A stretch of DNA of 64,000 nt from Trichobilharzia szidati (GCA_944472155.2 OX235277.1:41556758-41620757); one strand, 5' to 3'; numbered from the stretch's first letter, positions 1 through 12,122 are shown. The notes: generated by a model from the sequence alone, not told the origin. Made by a program: numbers and translations.

Positions 1-178
1 TGCCTCACTGCCCGTAACCAATATTCACTCCGATGGGTTCACTAAAATCGATGTCTTATTACAATAGGGGACCGGCTACCTAAAAGTTTCCCAGCCTGCT
101 CGTCTTCTTGACTCAATAATTTAAGTGATCCCGATAATCTTACTTATTGGTCATGCAACCCAATAACTAGTACTAGTC
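1..178 (+). repeat. Probable decayed upstream part of a CR1-like LINE
   Basis: No open frame survives here. The last 16 bases before the LTR element align with the codons K-L-A-L-V that precede the reverse transcriptase block in the second CR1-like copy (29380-30575). The flank therefore appears to continue the LINE that resumes at 3296. Bases 174-178 (tagtc) are the left target-site duplication of the LTR element. The rest is too diverged to assign. Confidence 0.35.
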
Positions 179-514
179 TGTTATGTATGTGAATATGAGG
201 ACCTTGTAGACTACAAGCGAATCTAACTAATGCGCTGGCTAATCTGTCTTAATCGCACGTCAACAGCAACAACAATAATACCGCCGGGCACGCAAGACAA
301 ATAAAAGAGAAGACTGGACGTTGATATGAGAGCTTTTACTGACTCAAACAACAGTCGAAAATGTTAAACAACAACTCCGTATTTATACAATTAGAAAAAT
401 CAATGTCCCATTTTAAAAATATTAACGACCTTGGGAATTTAGTAATTTAAATCAATAATTATGCTAGTGTATGAAATAATAATGAATATTAATGATTAAC
501 CTGCGTATATATTA
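179..514 (-). repeat. 3' LTR of the gypsy element
   Basis: This 336-bp direct repeat of 2960-3295 lies next to the polypurine tract, so it is the 3' LTR of a minus-strand element. On the element strand it ends in ...AACA but begins TAATATA rather than the usual TG. Confidence 0.92.
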
Positions 515-526
515 CCTCCTCCTTTT
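515..526 (-). promoter_or_regulatory. Polypurine tract (plus-strand primer)
   Basis: Read on the minus strand this is AAAAGGAGGAGG, immediately before the 3' LTR. That is the expected position and composition of an LTR retrotransposon polypurine tract. Confidence 0.85.
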
Positions 527-547
527 AAGAGGAATCTTGCAAACAGT

Positions 548-2935
548 TTAGTATCTTTTTTCCTTGAGGTCGATTTGGAAATGAACTGTTTGTGTTCGTT
601 TGCGCTGGGATCGTCGGCTGGGTAGCATCTCTTGTTTTGCTTCTGGTTTGACTGGTGGTATTTTGAAGGTTTCCAGTAGTAAATCCAGTGGCAGTTTAGG
701 TTCTTGGGATGTAGTATATCGACGTCGTATCTGATTTTTGTGTCTAATCCACCATTCATCCCCAACTTTAACCTTGTATATTAGAGTTCCATGTCGACGT
801 TCTATCAAGCCTTCGGCCCATTTTCTGTTCCTCGGTCGATAATCGCGCACATAGACGGCATCACCCTTGCGGTAATACGTCACACTATTTCTTCGTTGAT
901 GTGACGAAGATGGTAACATGGAGTGGTGATGAGTTCGTAGCATTCGACCCATTAGAAGTTCTGCAGGGCTTTTCTTCTGTTCTGCCAGTGGTGTAGTTCG
1001 GTATACAAAAAGAAAGTTTTGTATTGCTTCCGGTTTCGCCCCTCCCCCTGCTTTCAACAACGCTCGTTTGAAAGTGTCGACAAATCTTTCTGCCTGACCG
1101 TTGGATTGAGGGTGATAAGGTGGCGTCCGCACGTGTTGTATACCGTTTCTCTTGCAAAATTCCTGGAACGCTTGTGCGGTGAACTGACTGCCATTGTCAG
1201 ACACGATGATTTCTGGTATACCGTGACATGCGAAGATCTTTTCCAGAACTGATACTGTTCTGCTGCTAGAAGGTGGTGTCACTTGTACTACCTCCGGCCA
1301 TTTTGAGTAAGAGTCCACGAGAACCAAGTAGTATATACCTTCTATCGGCCCAGCGAAATCCACATGTAGGCGGGACCATGGTTTTGACGTGGGCCATGCT
1401 CTCGGTAACTCCCGCGGCGGATCTTTGGCTGCCGTGACAGACATCACCTTCAGTTTTTGAGCAGAGCCTCTCTTACTGGAGCCAACAGTTGCTACTTTGT
1501 TGCTACCAGACATCGAAGCACTTTTGGCGCAGCCATACTCACTGTGACGATTCGAAGTTGGTGTTTCATTAATCACGTCATTCTTTCTAATGGGCTTAGG
1601 TTTAATATATCTGTCTCTTATTTCTGGCTTTCTTGTTGAGGGTTCAATACTTTCGATCTTCTGGCATACACTGCTTAACGGAATCTCTGACAGATGCAGC
1701 TTCTCGAACCAGTCTAAACCCAAGAGGTCAAGGTTTGAATTGTTGATGTAGCATGTGCCGACGAAATGACTATCGCGAAAATCAACGCTGCATTTAATTT
1801 CTCCATTCAATCGAAGTCTTCCACCACATGCGTTAATTGCTATCTGATTTGTCTTCTCTATGGTAGGGCATCCCAACTTCTGCCATAATTTCTTTGATAT
1901 TATTGTAATATCGGATGCTGTGTCGATTTGTAGGCGTGCCGGCCGTGTATTAATCGTCAGATCGATATATTTGCGAGGTGCTGGAGTACTAATATGATAT
2001 GCGGCAGTAACACCCAAAGACTTGAGCTTGTTGCGCCGTCTGGGTCGACTACGAGATCTGGGTCGGTTGTTGCGTTTGCAGTAGCCATCTTTGTGACCAA
2101 CAGTATGGCATCGACGGCATTTATGCTGTTTGAATGGGCACAATTTTGCAAAATGCCAGGAGCCACAGTGCCAGCAGGCTGATGGTGGTTTATGCTGAGG
2201 ATGACGCGGTGCGGTTGATGTCGACGGTACTGGATGCACCGCATGCACTTCTGCTGCATTTTGGCTGCCAGACTGCACCAAGACGGTATCGTTATGAATG
2301 TTGATTAAACGCTGATATTCTTCACCGACGTCTTTCAAAGTCATTCGTGGATCTTGTTCCAGACGATTTAATAGACGTGTGCGTATATCAGCAAATTTGG
2401 GAGACTGCAAACCACAAATGAAAATCAACACCTTGAACTGGTCTTCTGAGAGTGATTTCAATTTAAAACGTTCACACGTGCGATTGACTATACCCAACTG
2501 AGTATGGATATCATCATTTTCGTTCAGAGATAGTTTCATGCAATGATATCGAATGTTGAATAAAGATCTCTGATCACCGAACTGATGACGAAGGGTATGG
2601 ACAGTTTCATCGAATGATCTTTCGCTGGGCTTCTGTGGGAGAATTAAGTTGCAATATTTATCTAGCTCATCTGCTCCCAATTTACGAAGTAGAAGCCGTA
2701 CTTTCCAGGCATCATCTTTATCCGCAAAGTCTACTCGAAATAGGTCTTCATATCTGCGAAACCAAGTGTCAAAAGTGACGTTCGCATCTGGATCATAAAC
2801 GAATTCTGAGATGCTGCTACCAATGCTGTCGTTGGCTGTAGATGAATCAGCAGAGCGTGATATTTGTAGACCAGCAAGCATTTCCATCAATTTTAGCTGC
2901 TGTTCCATTAGTTTCTCTAAACGCAGTGGGTCCAT
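548..2935 (-). CDS. Gag-protease-integrase polyprotein with RT/RNase H deleted
   Basis: This is an intact 795-residue frame. The start is the ATG at 2935 (MDPLRLEKLM); an upstream in-frame TTG lies in the primer-binding site. Residues 1-240 are Gag-like. Residues 254-286 hold two zinc knuckles (C-X2-C-X3-H-X4-C, then C-X2-C-X4-H-X4-C). A retroviral-type aspartic protease follows, with active site DTAS near residue 338. The integrase core begins near 515 (KPWSRLHVDFAGP) and has catalytic D526, D580 and E616, with 35 residues between the last two as in DD35E integrases. Between protease and integrase, where RT, RNase H and the HHCC finger normally lie, there is only a Ser/Lys-rich stretch of about 80 residues. 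The frame is uninterrupted, so this deletion derivative could still encode packaging, protease and integrase functions. It resembles K02A2.6-type gypsy proteins. Confidence 0.9.
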   Translation of the reverse strand: MDPLRLEKLMEQQLKLMEMLAGLQISRSADSSTANDSIGSSISEFVYDPDANVTFDTWFRRYEDLFRVDFADKDDAWKVRLLLRKLGADELDKYCNLILPQKPSERSFDETVHTLRHQFGDQRSLFNIRYHCMKLSLNENDDIHTQLGIVNRTCERFKLKSLSEDQFKVLIFICGLQSPKFADIRTRLLNRLEQDPRMTLKDVGEEYQRLINIHNDTVLVQSGSQNAAEVHAVHPVPSTSTAPRHPQHKPPSACWHCGSWHFAKLCPFKQHKCRRCHTVGHKDGYCKRNNRPRSRSRPRRRNKLKSLGVTAAYHISTPAPRKYIDLTINTRPARLQIDTASDITIISKKLWQKLGCPTIEKTNQIAINACGGRLRLNGEIKCSVDFRDSHFVGTCYINNSNLDLLGLDWFEKLHLSEIPLSSVCQKIESIEPSTRKPEIRDRYIKPKPIRKNDVINETPTSNRHSEYGCAKSASMSGSNKVATVGSSKRGSAQKLKVMSVTAAKDPPRELPRAWPTSKPWSRLHVDFAGPIEGIYYLVLVDSYSKWPEVVQVTPPSSSRTVSVLEKIFACHGIPEIIVSDNGSQFTAQAFQEFCKRNGIQHVRTPPYHPQSNGQAERFVDTFKRALLKAGGGAKPEAIQNFLFVYRTTPLAEQKKSPAELLMGRMLRTHHHSMLPSSSHQRRNSVTYYRKGDAVYVRDYRPRNRKWAEGLIERRHGTLIYKVKVGDEWWIRHKNQIRRRYTTSQEPKLPLDLLLETFKIPPVKPEAKQEMLPSRRSQRKRTQTVHFQIDLKEKRY

Positions 2936-2945
2936 CTTCAGCAAA

Positions 2946-2955
2946 CCCGTCGCCA
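2946..2955 (-). promoter_or_regulatory. tRNA primer-binding site
   Basis: On the minus strand TGGCGACGGG lies four bases after the 5' LTR. It begins with TGG, complementary to a tRNA CCA end. The responsible tRNA was not identified. Confidence 0.8.
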
Positions 2956-2959
2956 AATT

Positions 2960-3295
2960 TGTTATGTATGTGAAATTGAGGACCTTGTAGACTACAAGCG
3001 AATCTAACTAATGCGCTGGCTAATCTGTCTTAATCGCACGTCAACAGCAACAACAATAATACCGCCGGGCACGCAAGACAAATAAAAGAGAAGACTGGAC
3101 GTTGATATGAGAGCTTTTACTGACTCAAACAACAGTCGAAAATGTTAAACAACAACTCCGTATTTATACAATTAGAAAAATCAATGTCCCATTTTAAAAA
3201 TATTAACGACCTTGGGAATTTAGTAATTTAAATCAATAATTATGCTAGTGTGTGAAATAATAATGAATATTAATGATTAACCTGCGTATATATTA
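2960..3295 (-). repeat. 5' LTR of the gypsy element
   Basis: This is the 336-bp partner of 179-514, next to the primer-binding site. The observed differences are two adjacent bases near the terminus and one base in the distal part. Confidence 0.92.
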
Positions 3296-3297
3296 TA

Positions 3298-4446
3298 GTC
3301 ATCTACTTCGACATATCCAAAGCCTTTGACCGCGTTGACCATTTGCTTCTAATAAATAAGCTAAACTCCTTAGGAATAAGTAACCCATTATTAGGATGGA
3401 TTGAATCATTCCTTAACAATAGGTCCCAAGTAGTTAGACTGGGTTCTGTAAACTCTAAACCTAGTCCAGTCACTTCTGGAGTAGTTCAAGGTAGCGTATT
3501 AGGCCCCCTCCTATTCACTCTATATGTCAACGACATATGCAGCTGTTTCTCATTTGGCAAACCATTCATCTTTGCAGATGATCTTAAAGTAGCTTACACA
3601 TTCCACTGTGATGACTTAGGGTACTTTCAGAAAGCTGTTCAGAAAGAACTAGATAGAGTAACTGCATGGTCCTCCACATGGAACCTAAAATTCAACCTTA
3701 AAAAATGTGGTTGGATATGCTTCGGTGCACCCTCAATAAATATTAAACTGGTACTTGAATCTATCGACTTGCCTAAACTCCAAAGTGTTGCTGACCTAGG
3801 ACTCAGGTACTCTAGTGACTTGACATTTTCTGAGCAAGCGGCGACACAGACGCGTAAATCGAGGATGCTCTTAGGATGCATACTCAGGAATTTCCACAGC
3901 TACGAAGCGAAACTATTATTATATAAAACTTGTGTCAGACCACTACTTGAATATTGTCCATTTATTCTCAGCAGCACTCGCGTAAGTGACAAACTTAAAA
4001 TAGAAAGTGTCCAACGATACTTCACGTCTAAACTACTAGGATTTGACTGCGAAAAGGACTACACATCAAGGTGTATAACTCTAGGTATCGACCAACTCTG
4101 GATGAGACGACTGAGCATTAACCTAACATTCTTCTTTAAAATATTGCATAAAATATCATTCTCAGACAGCAAGGAGATACAGTTCTCACCGGAAGGCTCT
4201 TACAATCTTCGTAACCAAACGTGCACAGTATCTAGGAAAAACTGTAAGACAACACTCCGTGCAAACTTCTTCATAGTCATGTACTCTAAGATCTGGAACA
4301 GTTTACCCCTAGAAATAAGGACCTGTCACTCTATCATAACCTTCAAACGCTTGCTATATGAACTGCTTCATCCAAATGACTATGCCAATCACACCGCACC
4401 ACTTATTTCTAAAACGCATCAGCTATTAGAACACTATAACGCCTAG
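3298..4446 (+). pseudogene. CR1-like LINE reverse transcriptase, C-terminal 382 residues
   Basis: The reading frame is open from the right edge of the LTR insertion to a stop at 4446. The start of the protein has been separated by the LTR element. Reverse transcriptase motifs in order are YFDISKAFDR (block A), SGVVQGSVLGPLLF (block B) and FADDL (block C, with Phe in place of the usual Tyr). The C-terminus has the WNSLPLEIRTCHSIITFKRL pattern common in CR1/Jockey-type LINEs. Schistosome SR1 is a CR1-clade element and is a plausible relative; I cannot assign the family firmly. Apart from the LTR insertion, no internal stop is seen. Confidence 0.85.
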
Positions 4447-5465
4447 ACTCATTACTAAATATTATGACACTAAATAAACTCTAAGACTTCGCAAAAATAC
4501 ATGAAAGAACAACTAGATTATAGGTAGTGTTTACTATACAATGATATACATTTATAAACATTTATATATACATAAAATATTAATGTTTTCTTCATTTTTA
4601 CATACTTTATCTTTCTGCTATTCTGCTGCTGAGCGAACTCTTCTATATACCTCCTGGTCGAGGTCGAACAACCCAACATCTAAACTGAAATGACCATTTA
4701 AGTAAATTCAAACTCAAATTCCATGAACGATCCGATGCAACCACTTGAAAACGCTGGCTAACATTCTGTACAAGGAGTATTCTTGATCTGATATAAAGAA
4801 ACAACTGGTTTTCAAGCAGTTTTCAATGAATTACTCAACTTACATGTACAGTCTGCCATGCTGACGCAAATGGCGCAAATGGATAGTTCTAGAATCGACC
4901 TCGGCCCCATTTAATGCAGTAAAACAATCTGACATGAACTTATCTAATTTTCGTATCAAAGATCAAATTTCTTTCCTATTATAAAACTACGATTAGACTG
5001 GTGAAAAAAATGGAATAAATACATTATTGACTCAGAATAATACATCAATAAACTTTATCTCAAGGATGCTGTTCACAACAAAGTTATATAGGAGAATTGA
5101 CTTCAAGCTTTATTTTTCCCAGATATTTGTATTACATTCATCTGAAGTCTGGGTTTTTTGTTAATGCGAAGACAATATTTCTATATCTCTTTATGTGTTA
5201 CACAGACAGACTATTTTGCAGACTGTTCTGACTGACTCTAATGTTAGAAAGAACAAACAAACTGTAATTTATATAATAACTTATCCATGCCTGTACAATT
5301 GGTATGTTCCTGCATAAACAGGAAATAAATAAATAAACCCACTGACTGCATAGCCTGTCCCATTGTGAATTGGTAGCCCAAATGGTAGAGATAAAATATA
5401 ACTATTTAAGAGTACTTTTAAGCGAAGTAATAAGCAATCTTTGTGATACACTATTAGTATTTGTA
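4447..5465. other. Gene-free interval: LINE 3' region and PLE-end repeat
   Basis: No coding feature is supported. The first part is the AT-rich 3' untranslated region of the CR1-like LINE. Parts of 4890-5345 match 28440-28905 in the opposite orientation; there the sequence follows a Penelope-like endonuclease frame. This suggests a solo PLE terminal repeat. Confidence 0.45.
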
Positions 5466-6233
5466 TGAATATTATTCCCCTGGGTCCCAAGTGAAACATA
5501 GGGCTTCAACAACACATCTTCGCTTTCTTCTATTTTCTGCCATCCTCTTCAGCTGGGCGCATGATTGCCCATAATCTCTCATCTCCTCCTCCTCACACTA
5601 CCTCCTCCATGTCACCCTCGTATTGACGACCCAGTCGTCGCTTCCTATTTGTATTTCGCTGGAGTGGTAACCTGCATTATGTGCCGTGTCATTCTACGGT
5701 TTCTACAACGTGTGCCCGATCCATCTCTATCTTTTTACTAATTCTTTTTGGCCATTCGATTTACAGTATGGAGCGAAGGCAGTTGTTGATGAAAGCCTCC
5801 AACCCATTGGAAATCCTTTTCGTTACACGTCAAGTTTCCGACCCTTATAAAAGGACCGATTTGACAATGGTGTTGAAAATGCTAATCAAGTTCCTCGCGA
5901 AGTAGCTTCCAAATTTATTCTTGGTCAACGATGTCAAAGGCATTTTCGAAGTCAATTCAGTTGACGTACATGTCTGACTGCAATTCTACACTTAGTTCAG
6001 TGACGATGCGTAGAGTTGCAATTTGATCAGCAGACGACTTACCCTTCCTGAATCCAGCTTGTTCCGTGCTGACGGAGTTCTGTATCCAGTGCATCTTTTA
6101 TTCTCTCTAGGATGATGTGGCTTAGTATTTTACTTGGCGTCAATGGACAAAAGCATTATTTCACGCCAGTCAGTTCTTGTAGAGGCCTAAGTCGCCCTTC
6201 TTTGGTAGCTTGACGAGGTGGCCAGCCTTTCTT

Positions 6234-6581
6234 TCAATCGGTAGGCACCTTGCCTTGCTTCCAAACCTTTCTTAATAACGGCGTGAACAAATCTGCCGCG
6301 GTCCCTGGGTCCGTTTTCAAACCTTCAGGTTTGGAGAAATTCAGTCTGGCCCTGCTGCCTTTCCGGAGTTCAGTAGCTCGATCGCATTTAGGATTTCTGC
6401 TTTCATTGGAAGAGTGGTGTCCACTAGCAGGCAGTTCTGTGCATGCTGTTGGTGGTATTTCTTGGCGAGTTGTAGTTAATGGGCAATTTAAGAGTACTTC
6501 AGAGTGTTCAACACATCGTTTTATTTGTTTCTCCTCCTTGGTAACTAGGTTCCCTTGAGCAAGTTTTATTGGTTTCACCAT
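6234..6581 (-). pseudogene. RTE-like LINE fragment upstream of RT
   Basis: This 115-residue open frame contains a pattern of the linker between endonuclease and RT in RTE-like LINEs: KRCVEHSEVLLNCPL, then a Pro-rich segment, then DLFTPLLRKVWKQGKVPTD. Downstream frames continue with broken RT sequence (EQAGFRKGKSSADQIATLR). It is non-functional. Confidence 0.55.
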
Positions 6582-7176
6582 CTGGGTAGATCTCTTCCTG
6601 GATAGAGTTCTAGTTATCTAAAATAATGACAATAATGTATATTTTCATATAGGCATAAATTTACAATGCTCTCAGGTTTCTTTCACCTGAGATCTGCCTG
6701 TTCTGTTTCAGTTACCAGTGTGACGTAGAATTGTCTTTTGTCTTTCCCGGCACTTTTCTTCACCTCTTTATTCAGCACAGTTTACATTGAACTCAGCTTC
6801 TCCTTCTGCTGCCCATCTTTGCATTGAGTCATCTCTTTCACTCTCCTCCTCTCTTATATTAGGTTCCGGGTATCCGTTGAGAGCCATTCTGTGTCGTATC
6901 TCTTTTCTCTTCCTAGAACAGTTGTGCACGTTTCCCCGAATATCTCCTTCAGAGGGTTCCAATGTTCCTGCACGCAGGTTTCCTCAGTGATACCACATAG
7001 TGTCTCCGATTTCGCTCTGGTATCTCTATTGAAGATGTGCTTTACAGTTTTTCCCTCAGTTTCTGGATGTTGAACTTGAATTGTGGTCTGTCTGCACTTG
7101 TTTTGATGGACTTCAGCTCCACCTTGAAGGCTCCTTGAACTAAATGATGGTCTGAGTGAGCACGCATCTCCTCCCC

Positions 7177-7790
7177 TTATCGACTTTGTGTCCAGCAGGC
7201 TAGCTGCGTCTCCACTTCCCTCAGCAACACTAGGACGAAATCTATCTGGTTTGTGGTCTGTCCGTCAGGCGAAATCCATGTTGCTTTGTGTATATCCTTT
7301 TGCTTGTACACGCTGCCCCCAATCACTAAATCATTGAAGTCGCGGAAGTCTGAGAATAATTCTCCGTTCTCATCCATTTCTCCGACAGCCTCTCGACCCA
7401 TGATGAGTTCTCTTCCCGTGTTGTATGTTCCCACTTTGGTATTCATTTGGATTTTTCCATTACCGTTTGCCGCTGTCTATAGAAGTCTTCCTTCTTCCCT
7501 GCTCCCACGTTGTTTGTAGCACTGTGCGTGGCATTGGATAATTTCGACCTCCCCTCTTCTCGAGTTGAATCTCGCTGTCATGATCCTGAATGAAATTGGT
7601 TCCCACAGCATTGGGGCTCTGGCTACCACTGGTGACATCATGATAGCCACTCACTGCCTCAGTGTGCTTGTGGTTGTCGTCTGTATGACAAAACTGGAGT
7701 AGATTAATGACTCTCCAGTTGACAATTTTGATACTCCACATCCATTCCATGTGCTCTCACAGATACCCAGAACTTGTACATCGTATGAAA
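7177..7790 (-). pseudogene. RTE-like LINE endonuclease (EEP) remnant
   Basis: Overlapping minus-strand frames preserve parts of an apurinic-like endonuclease. The later part, residues NTGRELIMG through FNDLVIGGSVYKQKDIHKATW and SPDGQTTNQIDFV, has the order expected of the EEP C-terminal half in RTE-clade LINEs. The earlier part is frameshifted. It belongs to the 5466-8060 copy. Confidence 0.65.
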
Positions 7791-8060
7791 ATGTCACATC
7801 CCCATTCTTATTCTCGCTTTCATCGGGAGAAGAATCATAGACTAACTGGCTTCCCGAAGGTTTTCGCCAGCCCGCATCATTTCGTCTCTCTGATTCGAGC
7901 GAAGAATAATATCATTGTTATTTAAAGTTTTTGTATATTTAATATATTTTATGTGCGTTGAATTTTCTCTATCGGTTTGAAAGGTTTAGTGGTGTGAGGT
8001 TGCTAGCCGCACCCTCAAACCTCCCCCTTTACCAGGGTTTGGAACTTGCCAGAAAGCTAG

Positions 8061-11000
8061 CAAGCTAGTTAAGTAGGCGAGGGATAGACTACATGAGCAC
8101 GATCCAGTCATTATTATGTTATCTATTTAAGCATCAATTTTCCGCATTCGCACAGATAAACAAGTCGATCTGTGAAGATTAATCACCAGAAGCTGCAGTA
8201 ACTCCATTTTGATATCCCAGCTGCCCATCGATTCAGTCGTCACATTATCGGTTGAGTGTTATTTCAGTCTACTCTCCTTTAAAAATTAGTCTCCACTTCC
8301 CTGGCGTCTTTATACCTGTAGCACTTGTTAACGTGTGTGGGTGGTGAATAGAAATCCCAAACAGGGTTTATATCAAAACTGCCTGTCCCAAATTATGTTG
8401 TATTGACTGCAGCAGCTGAGCGCAGCATTATGAAATGTTCTCGAGAAACCGACTTACCAGATGACTTGGTGAATGCCCTACCCTCTTTAGTGTAGTGATA
8501 ATGTTTCCTCTAAATCAAGGTGGGGGACGAGAATCCAACATATTTAATGCGAATCTTTACTGCAGAATCTATATTCACCATTTTGGGGAGCCACTGATGC
8601 CTCCAATAAACCCTGATGTACTCTATGGGCTGCCAACACAACAGCTGAGGCCTATATTAAGTAAATGCCTGTGATAAACAGAGAACAGTTAAGCCCATAA
8701 GTTCCCTTTTGGCAGTAAAGGTAATCTACGTCGTCTTGACCGTGAGACTTGACAAAGTCAACTTAACTTGCGACCCCAACGCGACGCTACTCAGAACTGG
8801 TCAGAAGCATATCCACACAGCAACTTTCGATGGTGAATTCATAAATACTGTTTTGGTTGCTGAACTACACGAAACCATCAAGGATGTAGTATGATAGAGA
8901 ACTAGCAGCAGACCATCTTGGCCCCGCCACCCATTCAACGACCACCTTCTCATTGCTAGTATACTGCTAGGACTACCAACAGGCAGCAGTAACACTGTTT
9001 CACTTAGTCATGATAGAACAGTCACTCAAGGATAACCCTCCCAGCCATCACTTCTATGGTTAGACTTACTCAGGCTCGCAAGAGAAGCTCTGCAGTTGGC
9101 TCCTTAACCATGAGACTATGATGCATTAACCGTGGGCAAGTGTCAGGGGTAGACGAACGGAGTTATCATCAGCACTATGAATGACTTCGTCCCTCTGAAA
9201 ACTGTAAACCTCCGAAACAAAGATCACTGAATGTAACGAGGCATATTTAGACATTGCCGAGAGGGGAATCAGGCTGTACGGAGTACCAAGCACTGTGGCT
9301 TAGCGTAAGATGAAGTTTTACCGAGTAGAAGAAAATTCCATGCCACTAGGAGACCAAACCCAGGAATCTGTAACGATTCATGGCTCATGGGAAGAGCGTC
9401 GGCCATGGGGATTATAGCTAGCGATAAGAAGGACAAATGTCTCCGTGATCCATAAGCAATTGAAGCTTTTAATGAGGCATCTGAAAGACAGCCAACCAAC
9501 AAGTATGATATCGGGGTACACCATTTCGGAACCCATGGTGTGGCTTGATAATAATAATATTTTATTTCTGGAACAGAAACCAGCCATTTTTACAGGCATG
9601 AACATATGTACACTAATTAGAACTTATAGAATATATATGATTTGTTAATCTAGAAATAGATTGAATACTGGTAAATTTGAGAAATATTTAAAAAGAAATG
9701 TACAAATAAGGCAATAGGTAATTTTCGAGATATGCTTTCAACTGAATAATTCATGAGATATAGCATCAAATCAAAACTGTAATTGAAAAAAACGTTTTAG
9801 GAGACCAATTGGTAAGGCTGCATAGAGCTAAGTTTTGGTTGGTCTTATTTAGGAATAACGATCTCGGTTATCGCATGACCATCTATCCTGTTACATCTGA
9901 GTTTTGGTCACACCACCTGATGGCCTTTTAGGTTGGCCCCCAATACCGGGTGTTCAGTCTGCTATTAACACCACCCGAACCATTAAAGACACAACGTAAC
10001 CCTTTTGGCTGTTCAAGGATGTATTTATTAACGATGGTATGAAGAGAATATGGAAATAGACAATCACAACACCACAGATGGCCGCACACTTAGTCAAGTG
10101 GGCACAGGTAAGCAAACTGAACGCTGAAAACGAGATGGCTGAAATGCAACCAATTTGGTCCCCTACAAGGATAATCCGCTCAAACAATTTTAAGGGTAGT
10201 TCTGGAGAAGTTCACGGAGCCCTAGCAAGAAAATACTCCAGAATGTAATGTGCTAAAGCTTTGCAATTTCCATTAGTTATTCTGTTTGAGGACTCACTGG
10301 ACAGATGCCAGTTTCCAAGGTATTGGAAGGGACAGTCGGCGAAACCCAAAGTGATGCAGACAGGTGGGTCTACTGCCAAAAATGCCGAAGGTGAAGGAGG
10401 CCTTCTAGACAATCACATTCACAACCATCTGAGATGAAAAAGCCTCCTAAACGGAGTTCGATGTAGATCTGTGAAGAAGCAGTCCTGCACCACACATTTT
10501 CCGATATTTCGGGACAATTGGGCAACATGTCTAGACCACAAAATTTCAGCCTGTCTTGTGAAAGCAGCAATGGTGGTAAGAGCTAATCTCTCTTCCCTAA
10601 AGGTTTATCTTCAGGTAATCCAGTGCCCATCGACGTGACAACCACCCCGTCAACCGTGACCCTATAAAGACGGCTTAACGACCAAGCAGAACAACAGATT
10701 AGCACGCGTATACAGGAAAAGTGGATTGGTTCCAAGGGAATGAACTAGCGCTACAAACGTTCCACCTGTCTTTACTTACATTTATAAACTTTACCATCTT
10801 TTCTCGTATTTTTTACTACTACCCCCACCTCTGCTGATCTCATCTCTGTTATGTGTGCATTTGCTCCCTCTTCCTTAGTTGTTTCACATCTTATTCTGTT
10901 ACCTTACCTTCCGTTCGCTAATTCTGCCCATTTTCTAGATTAAATTCTGACATGCTTGGCTCAACATGTTAAGTTACCAGTTATGTGGAGGAACGTTTGT

Positions 11001-12122
11001 TAGGGACGAGCTTTGCAGGGACATTCCAACTGTTTCTCAGAAGTTATGAGGGGTCTGTTGGTGACAACTTTCTGGGTACTGTCAAAGCTACATGCATGTT
11101 GGTTGACGACACCATGGCTAAAGGGCAGAGTTACTCTCATCGCTTACCTACCAACTCGTTAAGGTCAGTGAGAAGGATTAAAAGAAGGCTGTTGAATATT
11201 TTCCATATTTGTCTTATATTTGATGATAGGCGAACTTCCACCGCATAGTTGCCCCTATAAAACGTTGAAATAACAATATATAGTATCAGGCTAATTCAAT
11301 AAGGTAAATTAGAGGTGCCTTACTGATGTTCGCCATTAAATTTTAAAACAACTAAGTTGAACCTGGTATCTTGTGAGTAAATGTTTTTATTTGAGATCTG
11401 ATTGCATTTTGTCAACCAGAAAATGAAATTCAGACGGAAATGAGAGATATACAAAGAATCAAACTGTTTGATTTACATAATGTCTAGTAGATGTATTGAA
11501 AGTCGACACTTGTTTATATACATTGAAGTGTTGGAGTGGAACGCTAATCAAGTAGTAGCGCGTGACCATTTGACGAGGTAAGACTCCACGAGTTGTTAAG
11601 GTGAAGTTTGCATCTCACCTTATATTCAATGGCTGTTATTCTAGGTAAGCTTTTGATAACCATTGTAGGTAACGTGTTATAACTATATGGTTGCATTAGA
11701 GTGAAGTAAATGGGTTCAGCTGGTTTATTTATCGTGTGTCTAGGCGGCAGTCCGTGAACGCCAAATCCCTCCAGTTCGGGTCTTTGTGTGTTGATGTCGA
11801 TAGTGCTCAGTTTATTACATATACGGAAAGGACCCATTTTAGTGTAGAGAGACTGATAAGTTGGTTCTGTACTTTTTTAATCTAAACTTGGCGCAAGTTC
11901 ACTTATGCAGCGATTATATGGTACTACGATGATATGTGTTTGTCATGATAGTTTCCTTGTTGACCATCTGGTAGTCAGTAGTACTAGTAGGTAATTTTGT
12001 AAGGAGGTAATAACACGTACTCGGCTTATTACTGAAATTGACTGCACCATATATGATACTAGTGATCATGTCACGATTTTCTCATACACCAGGTTATTAT
12101 TGTTTCGATAGCTTATTCACAT
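8061..12122. other. Gene-free interval, nothing recognised
   Basis: No exon, RNA gene or classifiable transposon could be supported across about 4 kb. Open frames are short and without family signatures. This is the upstream flank of RPL14 and may hold its promoter. Confidence 0.5.

Larger units (their letters stand above)
179..3295 (-). mobile_element. Ty3/gypsy LTR retrotransposon lacking reverse transcriptase
   Basis: The element is complete in outline on the minus strand: two 336-bp LTRs, a primer-binding site, one long Gag-protease-integrase frame and a polypurine tract. It is flanked by the 5-bp duplication tagtc (174-178 and 3296-3300). The reverse transcriptase, RNase H and integrase zinc-finger region is missing, so it is non-autonomous. 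The two LTRs differ at only about three positions, which suggests a fairly recent insertion. It sits inside a CR1-like LINE, because reverse-transcriptase codons resume immediately after the right duplication. Confidence 0.93.
5466..8060 (-). mobile_element. Decayed RTE-like LINE (family 1)
   Basis: Read on the minus strand, the element starts near 8060 with a 5' untranslated segment (ggctagcaacctcac) shared with the family-1 LINE at 40072. It then shows endonuclease remnants (7790-7177), a pre-RT block (6581-6234), a broken RT and the family-1 3' end (5560-5466). Frameshifts and stops are present throughout, and much of the RT core and thumb is deleted. Its 3' terminus shares the LINE-end pattern seen at 20600, 41230, 44260, 61070 and 61310 but lacks a clear ATT repeat tail. 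Confidence 0.7.

Noticed and set aside
151..178. Second spliced-leader-like match on the minus strand (catgcaac)
   Set aside because: Only eight bases agree; the rest diverges, and the segment is explained by the CR1-like LINE.
1019..2182. Plus-strand frames within the gypsy element
   Set aside because: They are antisense shadows of the long Gag-protease-integrase frame.
6250..6558. 102-residue plus-strand frame
   Set aside because: It is the antisense shadow of the LINE frame at 6234-6581.
11544..11837. 97-residue minus-strand frame starting MGPFRICNKL
   Set aside because: The opening vaguely resembles the end of gypsy polyproteins, but no other element part is nearby and the similarity is too short.
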